Shown here one piece after another: positions 26,153 to 34,151 of a DNA stretch of 64,000 nt; within the stretch, counting starts at the first letter, position 1; each line of letters opens with the position of its first letter. The translations under genes were made by a program, and so were the position numbers. The stretch covers positions 1 to 64,000 of the forward strand of contig JAXDOR010000139.1 in the NCBI GenBank assembly GCA_034668825.1. The letters run 5' to 3'. Source of the DNA: CANKHA01 sp034668825 (GTDB lineage: Bacteria; Pseudomonadota; Alphaproteobacteria; Rhizobiales; Xanthobacteraceae). The notes below the pieces were generated by a model. That model worked only from the letters and a program-made list of their open reading frames with translations. It made no database searches and was not told where the DNA came from.

Positions 26153-27247
26153 ATGACCAAGCGCCGTAACCTTCTGCTGGCGACAGCAGTAGCTGCCGTC
26201 ACCTATGGCAGTTCCGCCTATGCCGCGGAACTCAAGCAAATCGCCACCATTCCCGTACCCGGCGAACCGTTAATTTCCTTTGATATCAGCTATGTCGATC
26301 AGAAGACCCAGAGATATTACCTCGCCGACCGCAGCAATAAGGGCGTCGATATTTTCGACCTCAAGACCAACAAATACGTCGGCCGCGTCGAGGGATTCCT
26401 TGGAGCCGTGCTTAAGCCGGACGGCAAGGTCAACAGCAACAAATCCGGACCGGATGGCGTGATTGCTTTCGGCAACGAGATCTGGGCCGGAGACGGCGAC
26501 AGCACGATCAAGGTGATCGATGTCAAGACCAACAAGATCACCGATACCATTTCAACAGGCGGATCAACGCGCTTGGATGAAATGAGCTATGACCCCAAAA
26601 ATCAGATCTTCATCGGCGTCAATAACGCCGAAGAGCCGCCCTTTGCCACACTGGTTTCGACCAAGAAGGGCCATAAGGTTATTGCCAAGGTTCCCTTCAA
26701 AGAAGCCTCCGATGGCGCCGAGCAACCGGATTACAACTCAATCGACGGCATGTTCTATGTCGCTATCCCCGAGGTAAATAAGGACCCGAAAAAGGGCGCG
26801 GTCGCCGTCATCAATCCCAAGGACGGCAAGATCGTCAAAATGCTACCGGTCGACAATTGTCACCCGAACGGTCTGGCCTTCGGCCCAAACGGAAATTTCG
26901 TGCTCGGTTGCTCGGTAAGAGGCAAGGACGGCATGCCGGCGATCATCGTGATCATGAGCTCGAAAACCGGCCAGGTAGTCGCTACCGTTGCTGACATTGG
27001 CGGCGCTGACATGGTCGCCTACAGCAAGAAGAACAATCAATATTACATCGGTGGAGGCAATAATCCCGGCGGCGGAACGCTCGGCGTGATCGATGCAGCC
27101 ACCAACAAGCTGGTGCAGAAGGTTGCAATGAAGGGCGCCAGCACGCCGCACTCCGTAGCGGTCAACGAGACGAACGGAAATGTCATCGTTCCCGGCGGCG
27201 GCGGCGAGGGTGGATGTAGCTGCATCCAAATCTACGCTTGGCAATAA
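26153..27247 (+). CDS. Exported beta-propeller protein, YncE-like
   Basis: 364 residues: signal peptide (NLLLATAVAAVTYGSSAYAAE), then repeated short beta units typical of a seven-bladed propeller (for example QRYYLADRSNKGVDIFDLKT, STIKVIDVKTNKITDTISTG, GTLGVIDAATNKLVQKVAMK). It ends in a Gly-rich segment with CSC near the C-terminus. GAGGGAGAG upstream sets the start. Relatives are periplasmic proteins of unclear role, some ligand- or DNA-binding (YncE), and no catalytic residues can be assigned. A perfect intrinsic terminator follows, so it closes its transcription unit. Confidence 0.8.
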   Translation: MTKRRNLLLATAVAAVTYGSSAYAAELKQIATIPVPGEPLISFDISYVDQKTQRYYLADRSNKGVDIFDLKTNKYVGRVEGFLGAVLKPDGKVNSNKSGPDGVIAFGNEIWAGDGDSTIKVIDVKTNKITDTISTGGSTRLDEMSYDPKNQIFIGVNNAEEPPFATLVSTKKGHKVIAKVPFKEASDGAEQPDYNSIDGMFYVAIPEVNKDPKKGAVAVINPKDGKIVKMLPVDNCHPNGLAFGPNGNFVLGCSVRGKDGMPAIIVIMSSKTGQVVATVADIGGADMVAYSKKNNQYYIGGGNNPGGGTLGVIDAATNKLVQKVAMKGASTPHSVAVNETNGNVIVPGGGGEGGCSCIQIYAWQ

Positions 27248-27296
27248 GCGCGGGTTAACTCGCCGTTGCGGCTCGTTAAACAGCTGCTTAATAATC

Positions 27297-27331
27297 AGTC
27301 CCGGGCACGCGTGCCCGGGACTTTTGTTTTA
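27297..27331 (+). terminator. Intrinsic terminator after beta-propeller gene
   Basis: The arm AGTCCCGGGCACG and its exact complement form a 26-base perfect palindrome, followed at once by TTTTGTTTT. It is 50 bases past the stop codon and is the clearest rho-independent terminator in the window. Confidence 0.9.
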
Positions 27332-27354
27332 ATGGCGATCATCCAGCGAGATGA

Positions 27355-27618
27355 TTAGTTCATATGGTCTGATTGCCACTCTTCTTTTAGATGCTGCCGG
27401 ATCCGCGGGTCAGGATCGGAGCCGACATAATTGCCGTTCACATACACATCATATTCCGGACGGTGCGGATACGACCAAGCGCTGCCAACAAGACCAGGCG
27501 CTTCTGCGCGCGCCGCTGAGGCCTCCGGTTGCGGTATGTTGGCATGGTGTTGGGCAAAAGCTGGCGAGCCAGCCACGGCGGTAAACGCAATCACGGTAGT
27601 AACAATGAACATTTTCAT
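27355..27618 (-). CDS. Small exported protein of unknown function
   Basis: 87 residues: a signal peptide (MFIVTTVIAFTAVAGSPAFA) followed by a short His/Pro/Tyr-rich mature part (QHHANIP at its start, YDVYVNGNYVGSDPDPRIRQ in the middle). The start at 27618 is supported by GGAG 8 bases upstream; the longer frame to 27717 is not. The mature part is only ~65 residues and resembles small secreted proteins conserved in Bradyrhizobium relatives; no function is known to me. It is convergent with the beta-propeller gene, sharing the terminator region. Confidence 0.75.
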   Translation of the reverse strand: MKMFIVTTVIAFTAVAGSPAFAQHHANIPQPEASAARAEAPGLVGSAWSYPHRPEYDVYVNGNYVGSDPDPRIRQHLKEEWQSDHMN

Positions 27619-27896
27619 GTCTCGGTCTCCATCTAGGGATAGCCGCCCCCTAGGACTCGTCTCGTCGCCCTTTTCTCCGCTTAAATGCAACTCGTGTATT
27701 ACGCGCCGGTTGCACAAGCGGTATTGCTGATAGCAAGGTTTTGCGGAACTTCATCTTAAGTTTTTTTAATGAAATTTATTTAATGCGAAATGAGGCTCGA
27801 CCTACAAAACGCGCGTCGCGCAAGCAGTGCCGCGACAAGCGGACACGCCGAAAGAAGGCGCCCGAAACACTCTCTGAATTATCGCTGAAGCGGCAT

Positions 27897-28184
27897 TCAG
27901 CCGGCTGTTCGCGTCTTGCCGCCTGGAGACTTGCGGCGAGCACGCGGCTTCGATGGAAGTATATCGGGCACGAGATTGGCTACCGAGTCCGGGGCCAGTT
28001 CGACGATGCGCTCCGCCAAATTCGAAACTTGGCTGCGCACTTTCTTGCCGGTGACGGTCGCGCCGGTACGGCGGCCGAGCACCATGCCGACGTCAAAAGC
28101 CATGCCGATCAGGAGCGACGGGTTGGTTGCAAACAGCTGATAAAAAGAATGGGACAAGCTCGTCTTGTCTGAGGTGCGGCTCAT
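27897..28184 (-). CDS. Small hypothetical cytoplasmic protein
   Basis: 95 residues with a strong ribosome site (GGAGATCACA) before the ATG. The N-terminal ~70 residues look helical (SFYQLFATNPSLLIGMAFDV, then KVRSQVSNLAERIVELAP), and the C-terminus is basic (KPRARRKSPGGKTR), which might contact nucleic acid or polymer. I do not recognise the family. The size and amphipathic helices would also fit a granule-associated or membrane-peripheral protein, but nothing supports a specific call. It is upstream of an AT-rich 280-base spacer and downstream of the dehydrogenase on the other side. Confidence 0.6.
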   Translation of the reverse strand: MSRTSDKTSLSHSFYQLFATNPSLLIGMAFDVGMVLGRRTGATVTGKKVRSQVSNLAERIVELAPDSVANLVPDILPSKPRARRKSPGGKTRTAG

Positions 28185-28268
28185 TGTGATCTCCGGCCGG
28201 CTGGATAGTGCACGGCTCAGTGACCAACGTCCGGAAACGGCTGCGGTTCCCGAAAGCCCGATCCTGCC

Positions 28269-29231
28269 TCAGCTCTCGAGCCCAGTCGGCACATTCTTGT
28301 TTTCGCTTTCCAGCTTTATACCCGCAGCCAACGCCATGGTCTCCATCAGCGCCGCGAAATCCTTCTCCAAATAGGCCCTGGGATCGGATTTCAGCGTTGC
28401 CGCGCCGAAATGGCTCTGCAGCACCTCACGCGTCGCCGCCGTCACCGGCATCGGCACGTCGTATTCGCGCCCAAGCTCAAGCCCGAGATCGATATCCTTG
28501 CGCAGCAGTTCCGGCGTAAATGTCGTGGTCCAGTCGAGATTGACCAACGCCGGCGCCTTGTAGCGCGTGAACATGGAGCCCATCACGCTGTTGTTCATGA
28601 AGCGCAGGAAGGCTTCCCGTGGTACGCCCATCTTATTGGCGAGCAGGGTGATCTCAATCAGGTTCTCGATGACGACGCCGAGCATGACGTTGTGCGCGAT
28701 CTTGCAGACGCGCGCGAGCTCGCCTTCGCCGACATAGGATACGCCGGCGGGCGCGAAGACCTCGATGATTTCCTGAACCTTGCGGAAGGCCGCCTCCGGG
28801 CCCGATGTTACGGCGGACAATTTCCCGGCCTTGATCACTTTGGCATTGCCGCTGATCGGAGCCGCGACGAAATCGGAGCCGTGGCCGCGCAGCTTTTCTC
28901 GAATGTCGGCGGAATCTTCGACCGCGATGGTCGAGCAATCGACAACAACCGGCGGCACCTTGCCCGAGCCGCCGGAGAAGACACCAGCCGGCCCGAAATA
29001 CACTTCCTTCACGTCCTTGCCGGTGGAGACGATGGAGAACAGCACGTCGACACTGCGCAGGTCCGTGAGCTTGTCGACAATCTTGCCGCCCTTTTTGGCC
29101 AGCGGTTCCGCCTTGGCGCGGGTGCGGTTCCAAATGGAAACATCGAGGCCCGCCGCCACAAGCCGCTCGGCCATCGCATAGCCCATGCGTCCCATGCCGA
29201 TCCAACCGATCCGTTGCGTGTTTTTGGCCAT
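28269..29231 (-). CDS. NAD(P)-dependent beta-hydroxyacid dehydrogenase
   Basis: A 320-residue member of the 3-hydroxyisobutyrate/tartronate-semialdehyde reductase family. It has the Rossmann motif IGWIGMGRMGYAMAERLVAA at the start, the substrate-loop region DFVAAPISGNAKVIKAGKLS, the catalytic Lys in CKIAHNVMLGVVIENLIE (KxxxN pattern) and the all-helical C-terminal dimer domain. An in-frame ATG five codons upstream overlaps nothing, but the family N-terminus favours 29231. The typical reaction is NAD(P)+-linked oxidation of a beta-hydroxyacid to a semialdehyde. It is divergent from the CoxL-like gene. Confidence 0.87.
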   Translation of the reverse strand: MAKNTQRIGWIGMGRMGYAMAERLVAAGLDVSIWNRTRAKAEPLAKKGGKIVDKLTDLRSVDVLFSIVSTGKDVKEVYFGPAGVFSGGSGKVPPVVVDCSTIAVEDSADIREKLRGHGSDFVAAPISGNAKVIKAGKLSAVTSGPEAAFRKVQEIIEVFAPAGVSYVGEGELARVCKIAHNVMLGVVIENLIEITLLANKMGVPREAFLRFMNNSVMGSMFTRYKAPALVNLDWTTTFTPELLRKDIDLGLELGREYDVPMPVTAATREVLQSHFGAATLKSDPRAYLEKDFAALMETMALAAGIKLESENKNVPTGLES

Positions 29232-29468
29232 CCTTAAAAACTCCATGGGATGCGGCTCATACCCTGACGCTTTCGCGCCTATTGGCGAAGCCCGCTCTAC
29301 ATCACGGCAGGGAGAGCCGCAACCGCCGCTGATCGGCTGCGATTTTCCGATCAGGCCACGTGCCGCATGTCAGTCCGGCGGACGATACACATGCTTGCGG
29401 CAGCAACGGCGGCTGCCTATCCTTTGCGGCCCGTCGCGACGCCCTCTTCAGCCCACCTTCGGAGCCAA

Positions 29469-31823
29469 ATGAGTACCGACACATCTCCCACCACCGTGAC
29501 CCGCCACCTGCGCCGTGAAGACGACGCGCTGACGCGCGGCGGCGGCCATTTCATCGACGACAGACATTTGCCAACGGAGGTTTATGCCTATTTCGTGCGT
29601 TCGCCCCAATCCTTTGCCCGCATTGTCTCGGTCGATATCGAAGCAGCCCGCGCCGCCCCCGGCGTCCTCTCGGTCCTGACCGCAAACGATATGGCCGAGG
29701 CGAAAGTTACAAACATCGCTCGCCACCCGCCCATAACCGGGCGTGGAGGCAGCAAGCTCGTTATGCCGCCGCGCCCGGCACTGGCTGCCGACCGCGTGAT
29801 GCACGTCGGCCAGCCAGTCGCCGTCGTCATCGCTGAAACGCGGACGGCGGCCCGGGAAGGCGCGGAATTGGTTTCTGTTTCCTATGAGCAACTAACCAGT
29901 GTCGTTGACGTGCGCGAGGCGGTACAGCCCGGTGCTCCACCGTTGTGGCCGGAGGCTGCTGGCAATATCGCCCTCGATTGGCGATGGCCCGAGTCCAATG
30001 ACGGTTCGAATGAGCGCGAGGTCGAGCGCATCATCTCGACTGCGGCCTATGTCGCGCGGGCTACCCTGGTGAACCAGCGCATCATTGTCGCCGCCATAGA
30101 ACCGCGCGGCGCCACCGCGAGCTACGATCCTTCAGCCGATCTCTATACCCTGCGGGCTTGTTCCCAGGGCCCCGCAGCTTTGCGTGACTTGGTGGCGTCG
30201 GTTATGGGGTTGGACCGCGGCAAACTTCGCGTCGTCACCGAGGATGTCGGCGGCGCCTTCGGCATGAAGTCGGCCATTTATCCGGAGTATCCGGTGCTGC
30301 TCGTCGCCGCGCGGCTGCTCGGCCGTCCGGTGCATTGGATGTCGGACCGGTCGGAGGCGTTTGTCAGCGACAATCAGGCGCGTGACGCGGTCACCGAAGG
30401 CGAACTGGCCATCGATGCCAACGGCCGTTTTCTAGCGCTGCGCATTCGTCATTTAGCCAATCTCGGCGGGTTTCTCGCACCCACCGGGGCGCATCTCGCG
30501 ACCGCCAATTTCGCCCGCTGCTTTCCGACCGTCTATCGTATTCCGAGCATCGATGTCGGCGTGCGTTGCGTATTCACCAACACGGTGCCTACCGGCCCGT
30601 ATCGCGGCGCGGGGCGGCCAGAAGCGAATTATATCCTGGAGCGCCTGGTGGACGAGGCGGCGCGTCTTTGCGGCAAGGACCGCGCTAAGTTGCGACGTCG
30701 CAATTTCATTCCGCAATCCGCTATTCCCTACAAAACGCCGGTCGGCACCGAGTATGACACCGGCGAGTTCGAAGCGGTGTTCGACAAGGCGCTGGCGCTG
30801 TCCGGCTACGCAGAGTTCCCGCGGCGACGGCGCGAGAGCCTGCGGCGCGGCAGCTACCGCGGCATCGGCATCTCCTGCTTTCTCGAACATTCCGGCGGAA
30901 CGCCAACCGAAGGCGCCTCGCTCACGTTTACCGGCGACGGCATCATCGAGCTCGGCCTCGGCGTACAGTCCACCGGACAGGGCCACGCTTCTGTATTTCC
31001 GCGGGTCGTGGCGGAGCGGCTTGGCATCGCAGCGGAAAAGGTGCGGCATCGGCATGGCGATAGTAATCTCGGCATCAAGGGAAGCCCGTCGGTCGCATCG
31101 CGCTCCGCGATTACCGCTGGTGGCGCCATGGTCCGCGCCGTCGACGTGATGCTGGCAAAGGGGCGTTCAGTTGCCGCCTTGCTGCTGGAGGTGCCGGAAC
31201 AAGACATCTCCTATGCCGATGGGTTTTTCGAAATTCCGGGCACCAATCACCGCTTATCGTTGTTCGATGCAGCCGCGCGCGCAAAGGAGATGGCCGCGCG
31301 CGGCGAGATCGCGGAAGGGCTCGACACCAATGCGACGGTGGATACGCCGCAAACCTATCCTAACGGATGCCACATCGCGGAAGTCGAGGTCGACCCGGAA
31401 ACTGGCGTCGTCCACGCGCTGAATTACACGGCGGTGGACGATTGCGGCAACGTGCTCGATCACATGATCGTGGAAGGACAGCTTCACGGTGGCGTCGCGC
31501 AAGGACTCGGCCAGGCCTTAATGGAGATCGGCTACTACGAGAGCGGCAGCGGCCAACTCGTCACCGGATCGTTCACCGACTACGCCATGCCCCGCGCCGA
31601 GGACATGCCGCCGATCAAGGACGCCGTTCATTGTGTCCCCGCGACCACCAATCCGCTTGGCGTCAAGGGCGTGGGCGAGGCGGGCACGACAGGTTCACTT
31701 GCTGCTTTCATGAACGCGATTGCGGACGCGATTCCGGGAGATGCCGGAGCAACGCTCGACATGCCGGCGACCCATGAGAAGGTGTGGCTGGTCTGCCAGG
31801 AAGCCCGGCGCAAATCGGCGTAG
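29469..31823 (+). CDS. Xanthine-dehydrogenase-family molybdopterin subunit (CoxL-like), orphan
   Basis: A 784-residue large subunit of a molybdenum hydroxylase (CO dehydrogenase/xanthine oxidase family). It has the N-terminal aldehyde oxidase a/b hammerhead (HLRREDDALTRGGGHFIDD, ARAAPGVLSVLTANDMAEAK), the Mo-cofactor domains with VVTEDVGGAFGMKSAIYPEY and PTGPYRGAGRPEANYILERL (form II-type AYRGAGR loop; the CODH-specific AYxCSFR loop is absent), and the C-terminal KGVGEAGTTGS carrying the active-site Glu. The start at 29469 has CGGAG upstream and is more family-like than the frame from 29367. No FAD (CoxM) or [2Fe-2S] (CoxS) subunit genes adjoin it, although these enzymes need them for electron transfer. 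Confidence 0.88.
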   Translation: MSTDTSPTTVTRHLRREDDALTRGGGHFIDDRHLPTEVYAYFVRSPQSFARIVSVDIEAARAAPGVLSVLTANDMAEAKVTNIARHPPITGRGGSKLVMPPRPALAADRVMHVGQPVAVVIAETRTAAREGAELVSVSYEQLTSVVDVREAVQPGAPPLWPEAAGNIALDWRWPESNDGSNEREVERIISTAAYVARATLVNQRIIVAAIEPRGATASYDPSADLYTLRACSQGPAALRDLVASVMGLDRGKLRVVTEDVGGAFGMKSAIYPEYPVLLVAARLLGRPVHWMSDRSEAFVSDNQARDAVTEGELAIDANGRFLALRIRHLANLGGFLAPTGAHLATANFARCFPTVYRIPSIDVGVRCVFTNTVPTGPYRGAGRPEANYILERLVDEAARLCGKDRAKLRRRNFIPQSAIPYKTPVGTEYDTGEFEAVFDKALALSGYAEFPRRRRESLRRGSYRGIGISCFLEHSGGTPTEGASLTFTGDGIIELGLGVQSTGQGHASVFPRVVAERLGIAAEKVRHRHGDSNLGIKGSPSVASRSAITAGGAMVRAVDVMLAKGRSVAALLLEVPEQDISYADGFFEIPGTNHRLSLFDAAARAKEMAARGEIAEGLDTNATVDTPQTYPNGCHIAEVEVDPETGVVHALNYTAVDDCGNVLDHMIVEGQLHGGVAQGLGQALMEIGYYESGSGQLVTGSFTDYAMPRAEDMPPIKDAVHCVPATTNPLGVKGVGEAGTTGSLAAFMNAIADAIPGDAGATLDMPATHEKVWLVCQEARRKSA

Positions 31824-31843
31824 CGCGACGACGGCGGTGAGCT

Positions 31844-31962
31844 CCCTCTCCCCGCTTGCGGGGAGAGGGTCGGGGTGAGGGGAGTCTCCGCAGATGCGCT
31901 CCATTAAGAGTGCCCCTCACCGCTCGCATTGCTCGCGACCTCTCCCCGCAAGCGGGGAGAGG
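31844..31962. repeat. Nested inverted repeat block
   Basis: Two palindromes (31844-31869, arm CCCTCTCCCCGC; 31939-31962, arm CCTCTCCCCGC) are themselves inside an inverted arrangement: GGTGAGGGGAG near 31875 mirrors CCCCTCACC near 31913. The block fills the space between the convergent CoxL-like and SDR genes. Such CTCTCCCCGC...GCGGGGAGAG units are a common rhizobial intergenic repeat. Confidence 0.8.
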
Positions 31963-31975
31963 TGAAGGCGCAGAC

Positions 31976-32722
31976 TCAACCGAGATAGGCGCCGCCGTTG
32001 GCGTGGATGGTTTGGCCGGTGATGTAGCGCGCACCCGGCCCGCACAGGAAGCGCACGATTGACGCTATATCCTCCGGAGCGCCGCGCTTGCCGCTGAGCG
32101 TCGCGTGTATTTGATGATGCTGCGGCTCCGGCACATCGCGCGCCGTATTGATAAGCCCCGGTACGACGCAATTGGCGGTGACATTATCGGCGGCGAGGTC
32201 ATGCGCCAGCGCGCGAGTAAAGCCGACGAGGCCGGCCTTGGCGGTCAGCACATGGATTCGGTTCTTGGCGCCGGCATGCGCGCTCATGCCGCCAATATTA
32301 ATGATGGCTCCGGCGTCGCTTTTACGCAGATGCGGCAGACAGGCCTTCATGCAATGAAAGGCGCCATCGAGAATCACCGCGTTGACTTCGCGCCAATCGT
32401 CAAAAGTGATGGTATCGAGCGGCTTTTCCCGGCGGATCGCGGCATTGTTGACCAACACATCGACGCCGCCGAAATTCTTGATGGCAGCTACGGCCAATTT
32501 CTCGCCTGTCGAGGCGTCGGCAACGTCACCAATGACAGCAACGGCGCGCCCTCCCCCGGCTTCGATCTCGCGCACGACAGCATCGGCTGCTTCACGGTTG
32601 GAGCGGGCGTTGACGACCACCGACGCGCCTCCTGCCGCGAGCGCGAGCGCGATCGCGCGGCCAATATTGCGGCCGGAGCCGGTGACGATGGCGACGCGTC
32701 CGTTGAGTTCCTTGTCGCTCAT
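31976..32722 (-). CDS. SDR-family protein lacking catalytic Ser and Tyr
   Basis: A 248-residue Rossmann-fold short-chain dehydrogenase/reductase, with cofactor motif VTGSGRNIGRAIALAL (TGxxxGxG) and NNAAI. At the active site Asn114 and Lys162 remain, but the Ser position is Gly145 (INIGGMSAHAG) and the Tyr position is Val158 (RIHVLTAKAG), with His157 beside it. Classical SDR reduction uses Ser and Tyr, so this is either a binding/structural member or uses His157. GGAGAATTGA sets the start. It is the last gene of the ABC-MmgE operon, separated from the MmgE/PrpD gene by a palindromic repeat. The second SDR in the window (51447-52235) keeps all residues. Confidence 0.87.
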   Translation of the reverse strand: MSDKELNGRVAIVTGSGRNIGRAIALALAAGGASVVVNARSNREAADAVVREIEAGGGRAVAVIGDVADASTGEKLAVAAIKNFGGVDVLVNNAAIRREKPLDTITFDDWREVNAVILDGAFHCMKACLPHLRKSDAGAIINIGGMSAHAGAKNRIHVLTAKAGLVGFTRALAHDLAADNVTANCVVPGLINTARDVPEPQHHQIHATLSGKRGAPEDIASIVRFLCGPGARYITGQTIHANGGAYLG

Positions 32723-32736
32723 TCAATTCTCCATTC

Positions 32737-32767
32737 CGTCATGGCCGGGCTTGTCCCGGGCATGACG
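32737..32767. repeat. Short palindromic element, CGTCATGGCCGGG family
   Basis: CGTCATGGCCGGG pairs with CCCGGGCATGACG around a short centre. The same edges bound two longer copies at 40123-40211 and 43353-43437. It sits between the MmgE/PrpD and SDR genes. Confidence 0.8.
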
Positions 32768-32768
32768 A

Positions 32769-34142
32769 CTACCCCCTCAAGTCTTTCAAATCGATGCGCC
32801 CATAGTAAAACTTCCGCATTAAGTCCAGCGCCGTCTTGGCGCGCTTGGCGTCCCAGCCGCCGTGTCGCGCATTCAACATGAATTTTTCTTCTACATCCTG
32901 CCGCGTCAGCGGCTCGTGCGCGCCGCCGCGGAAATGCGGCTGGCGTTCCTCGATCACGGTGCCATCCTGCAGCGTCACGCGGATATGCCCGGTGAAATTA
33001 TCCGGATACGGATTGTTGGGATCGATCTCGTAACGGACCTTGGCGGCCAGCGCGAGCACGTCCGGATCGCGTACTGCGGATTCGGTGAAGGCATCTAGAC
33101 CAACACCGCCATGCACAAATCCGAAAGCCAGCAGGAACGGCGAACTGAATTTGGCGGCATAGCCGTTCGGCGGCGCTTGCTTGCTCGCCAGCGGTTCCCA
33201 CAAGCGATGGACGGTGCCTTCGGCGACTTCGCAGACCATTTCGTTGACGTCCGCGGGCTTGATGCCGCGCGCGGCGAGGCGCTTGGCGCAATCGATATAG
33301 GGATGCGCCATGGTCCCGCAGGGATAGGGCTTGAACGCCAGGGTTTCCGTAACCCAGCGAGTTCCGAAGTCGCCGATCAATGCGTCGTAATCGCCCTCAG
33401 TCGTATGGGCGAAGCCGTGGAACAGCCCATGCACGCCTTCCAATACCGTGCGCGGTCCGAGGAAACCGGCGCGGCCGAGCAGTGCGGCGCGCAACCCGGA
33501 CTGTGCCGCCCAGCCCGCATGCATGCGCTTGGTCCAGGTGCCTTCCGCCAGATATTCGATAATTCCCGCTGCCGTGCTGCCGGCAATGCCGAGCGCATCC
33601 ACCATTTGCCGCGCATTGAGCCCGAGCGCGGCGCCGACGCCGGCGGTGGCGCCCATGACGCCGAAGATAGCGGTCGGATGAAAGCCCGCCTTGTGCAGCA
33701 GCTTCGGCGTCACCAGGCTCAGCCGGCACATGGTCTCGACGCCGACGGCGATGCCGAATAGCGCCGCCGGGCCGTCCGGACGATGCCGCTCGCAGGCGGC
33801 GAGCACCGCCGGCACGATCACCGCACCCGCATGCACCGGCCCGCCTTCGAAGGTGTCGTCGAAGTCCTCGCCGTGGGCCGCGGTGCCATTGACGAAGGCC
33901 GCGCCCGCGGAACTCATGGTACGAGAATGGCCGATGGCGGTGCAGGGACCGTCATCGTCCCAGCCGCCGATGGCGCTGGTCACATAGTCCTCATTGCGCG
34001 CCGTGACGCAGAGGCCGACCACGTCGATCAAGAGGTCGTCGCATTTGCGCCGCACCGCGGGCGGCAGGCGCGCGGGATCGAGCGCGAAGATGCGCTCGAC
34101 CAGATGCTCGGCGACGGATTTATCCGGAAGCGATGCAGTCAT
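32769..34142 (-). CDS. MmgE/PrpD family protein
   Basis: A 457-residue all-helical plus alpha/beta member of the 2-methylcitrate dehydratase/aconitate decarboxylase superfamily. The family signature is visible as GTAAHGEDFDDTFEGGPVHAGAVIVPA around residue 85-115 (the His/Asp active-site region; quoted here by short pieces GTAAHGEDFDD and HAGAVIVPA), and FKPYPCGTMAHPYIDCAKRL near 280. Members dehydrate or decarboxylate tricarboxylates or isomerise related acids. It is encoded 9 bases past the ABC permease, so it is co-transcribed with the importer and most likely acts on the imported compound, perhaps a di- or tricarboxylic acid. It is not next to prpB/prpC, so methylcitrate cycle function is unlikely. 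Confidence 0.88.
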   Translation of the reverse strand: MTASLPDKSVAEHLVERIFALDPARLPPAVRRKCDDLLIDVVGLCVTARNEDYVTSAIGGWDDDGPCTAIGHSRTMSSAGAAFVNGTAAHGEDFDDTFEGGPVHAGAVIVPAVLAACERHRPDGPAALFGIAVGVETMCRLSLVTPKLLHKAGFHPTAIFGVMGATAGVGAALGLNARQMVDALGIAGSTAAGIIEYLAEGTWTKRMHAGWAAQSGLRAALLGRAGFLGPRTVLEGVHGLFHGFAHTTEGDYDALIGDFGTRWVTETLAFKPYPCGTMAHPYIDCAKRLAARGIKPADVNEMVCEVAEGTVHRLWEPLASKQAPPNGYAAKFSSPFLLAFGFVHGGVGLDAFTESAVRDPDVLALAAKVRYEIDPNNPYPDNFTGHIRVTLQDGTVIEERQPHFRGGAHEPLTRQDVEEKFMLNARHGGWDAKRAKTALDLMRKFYYGRIDLKDLRG

Positions 34143-34151
34143 TTTAACTCG

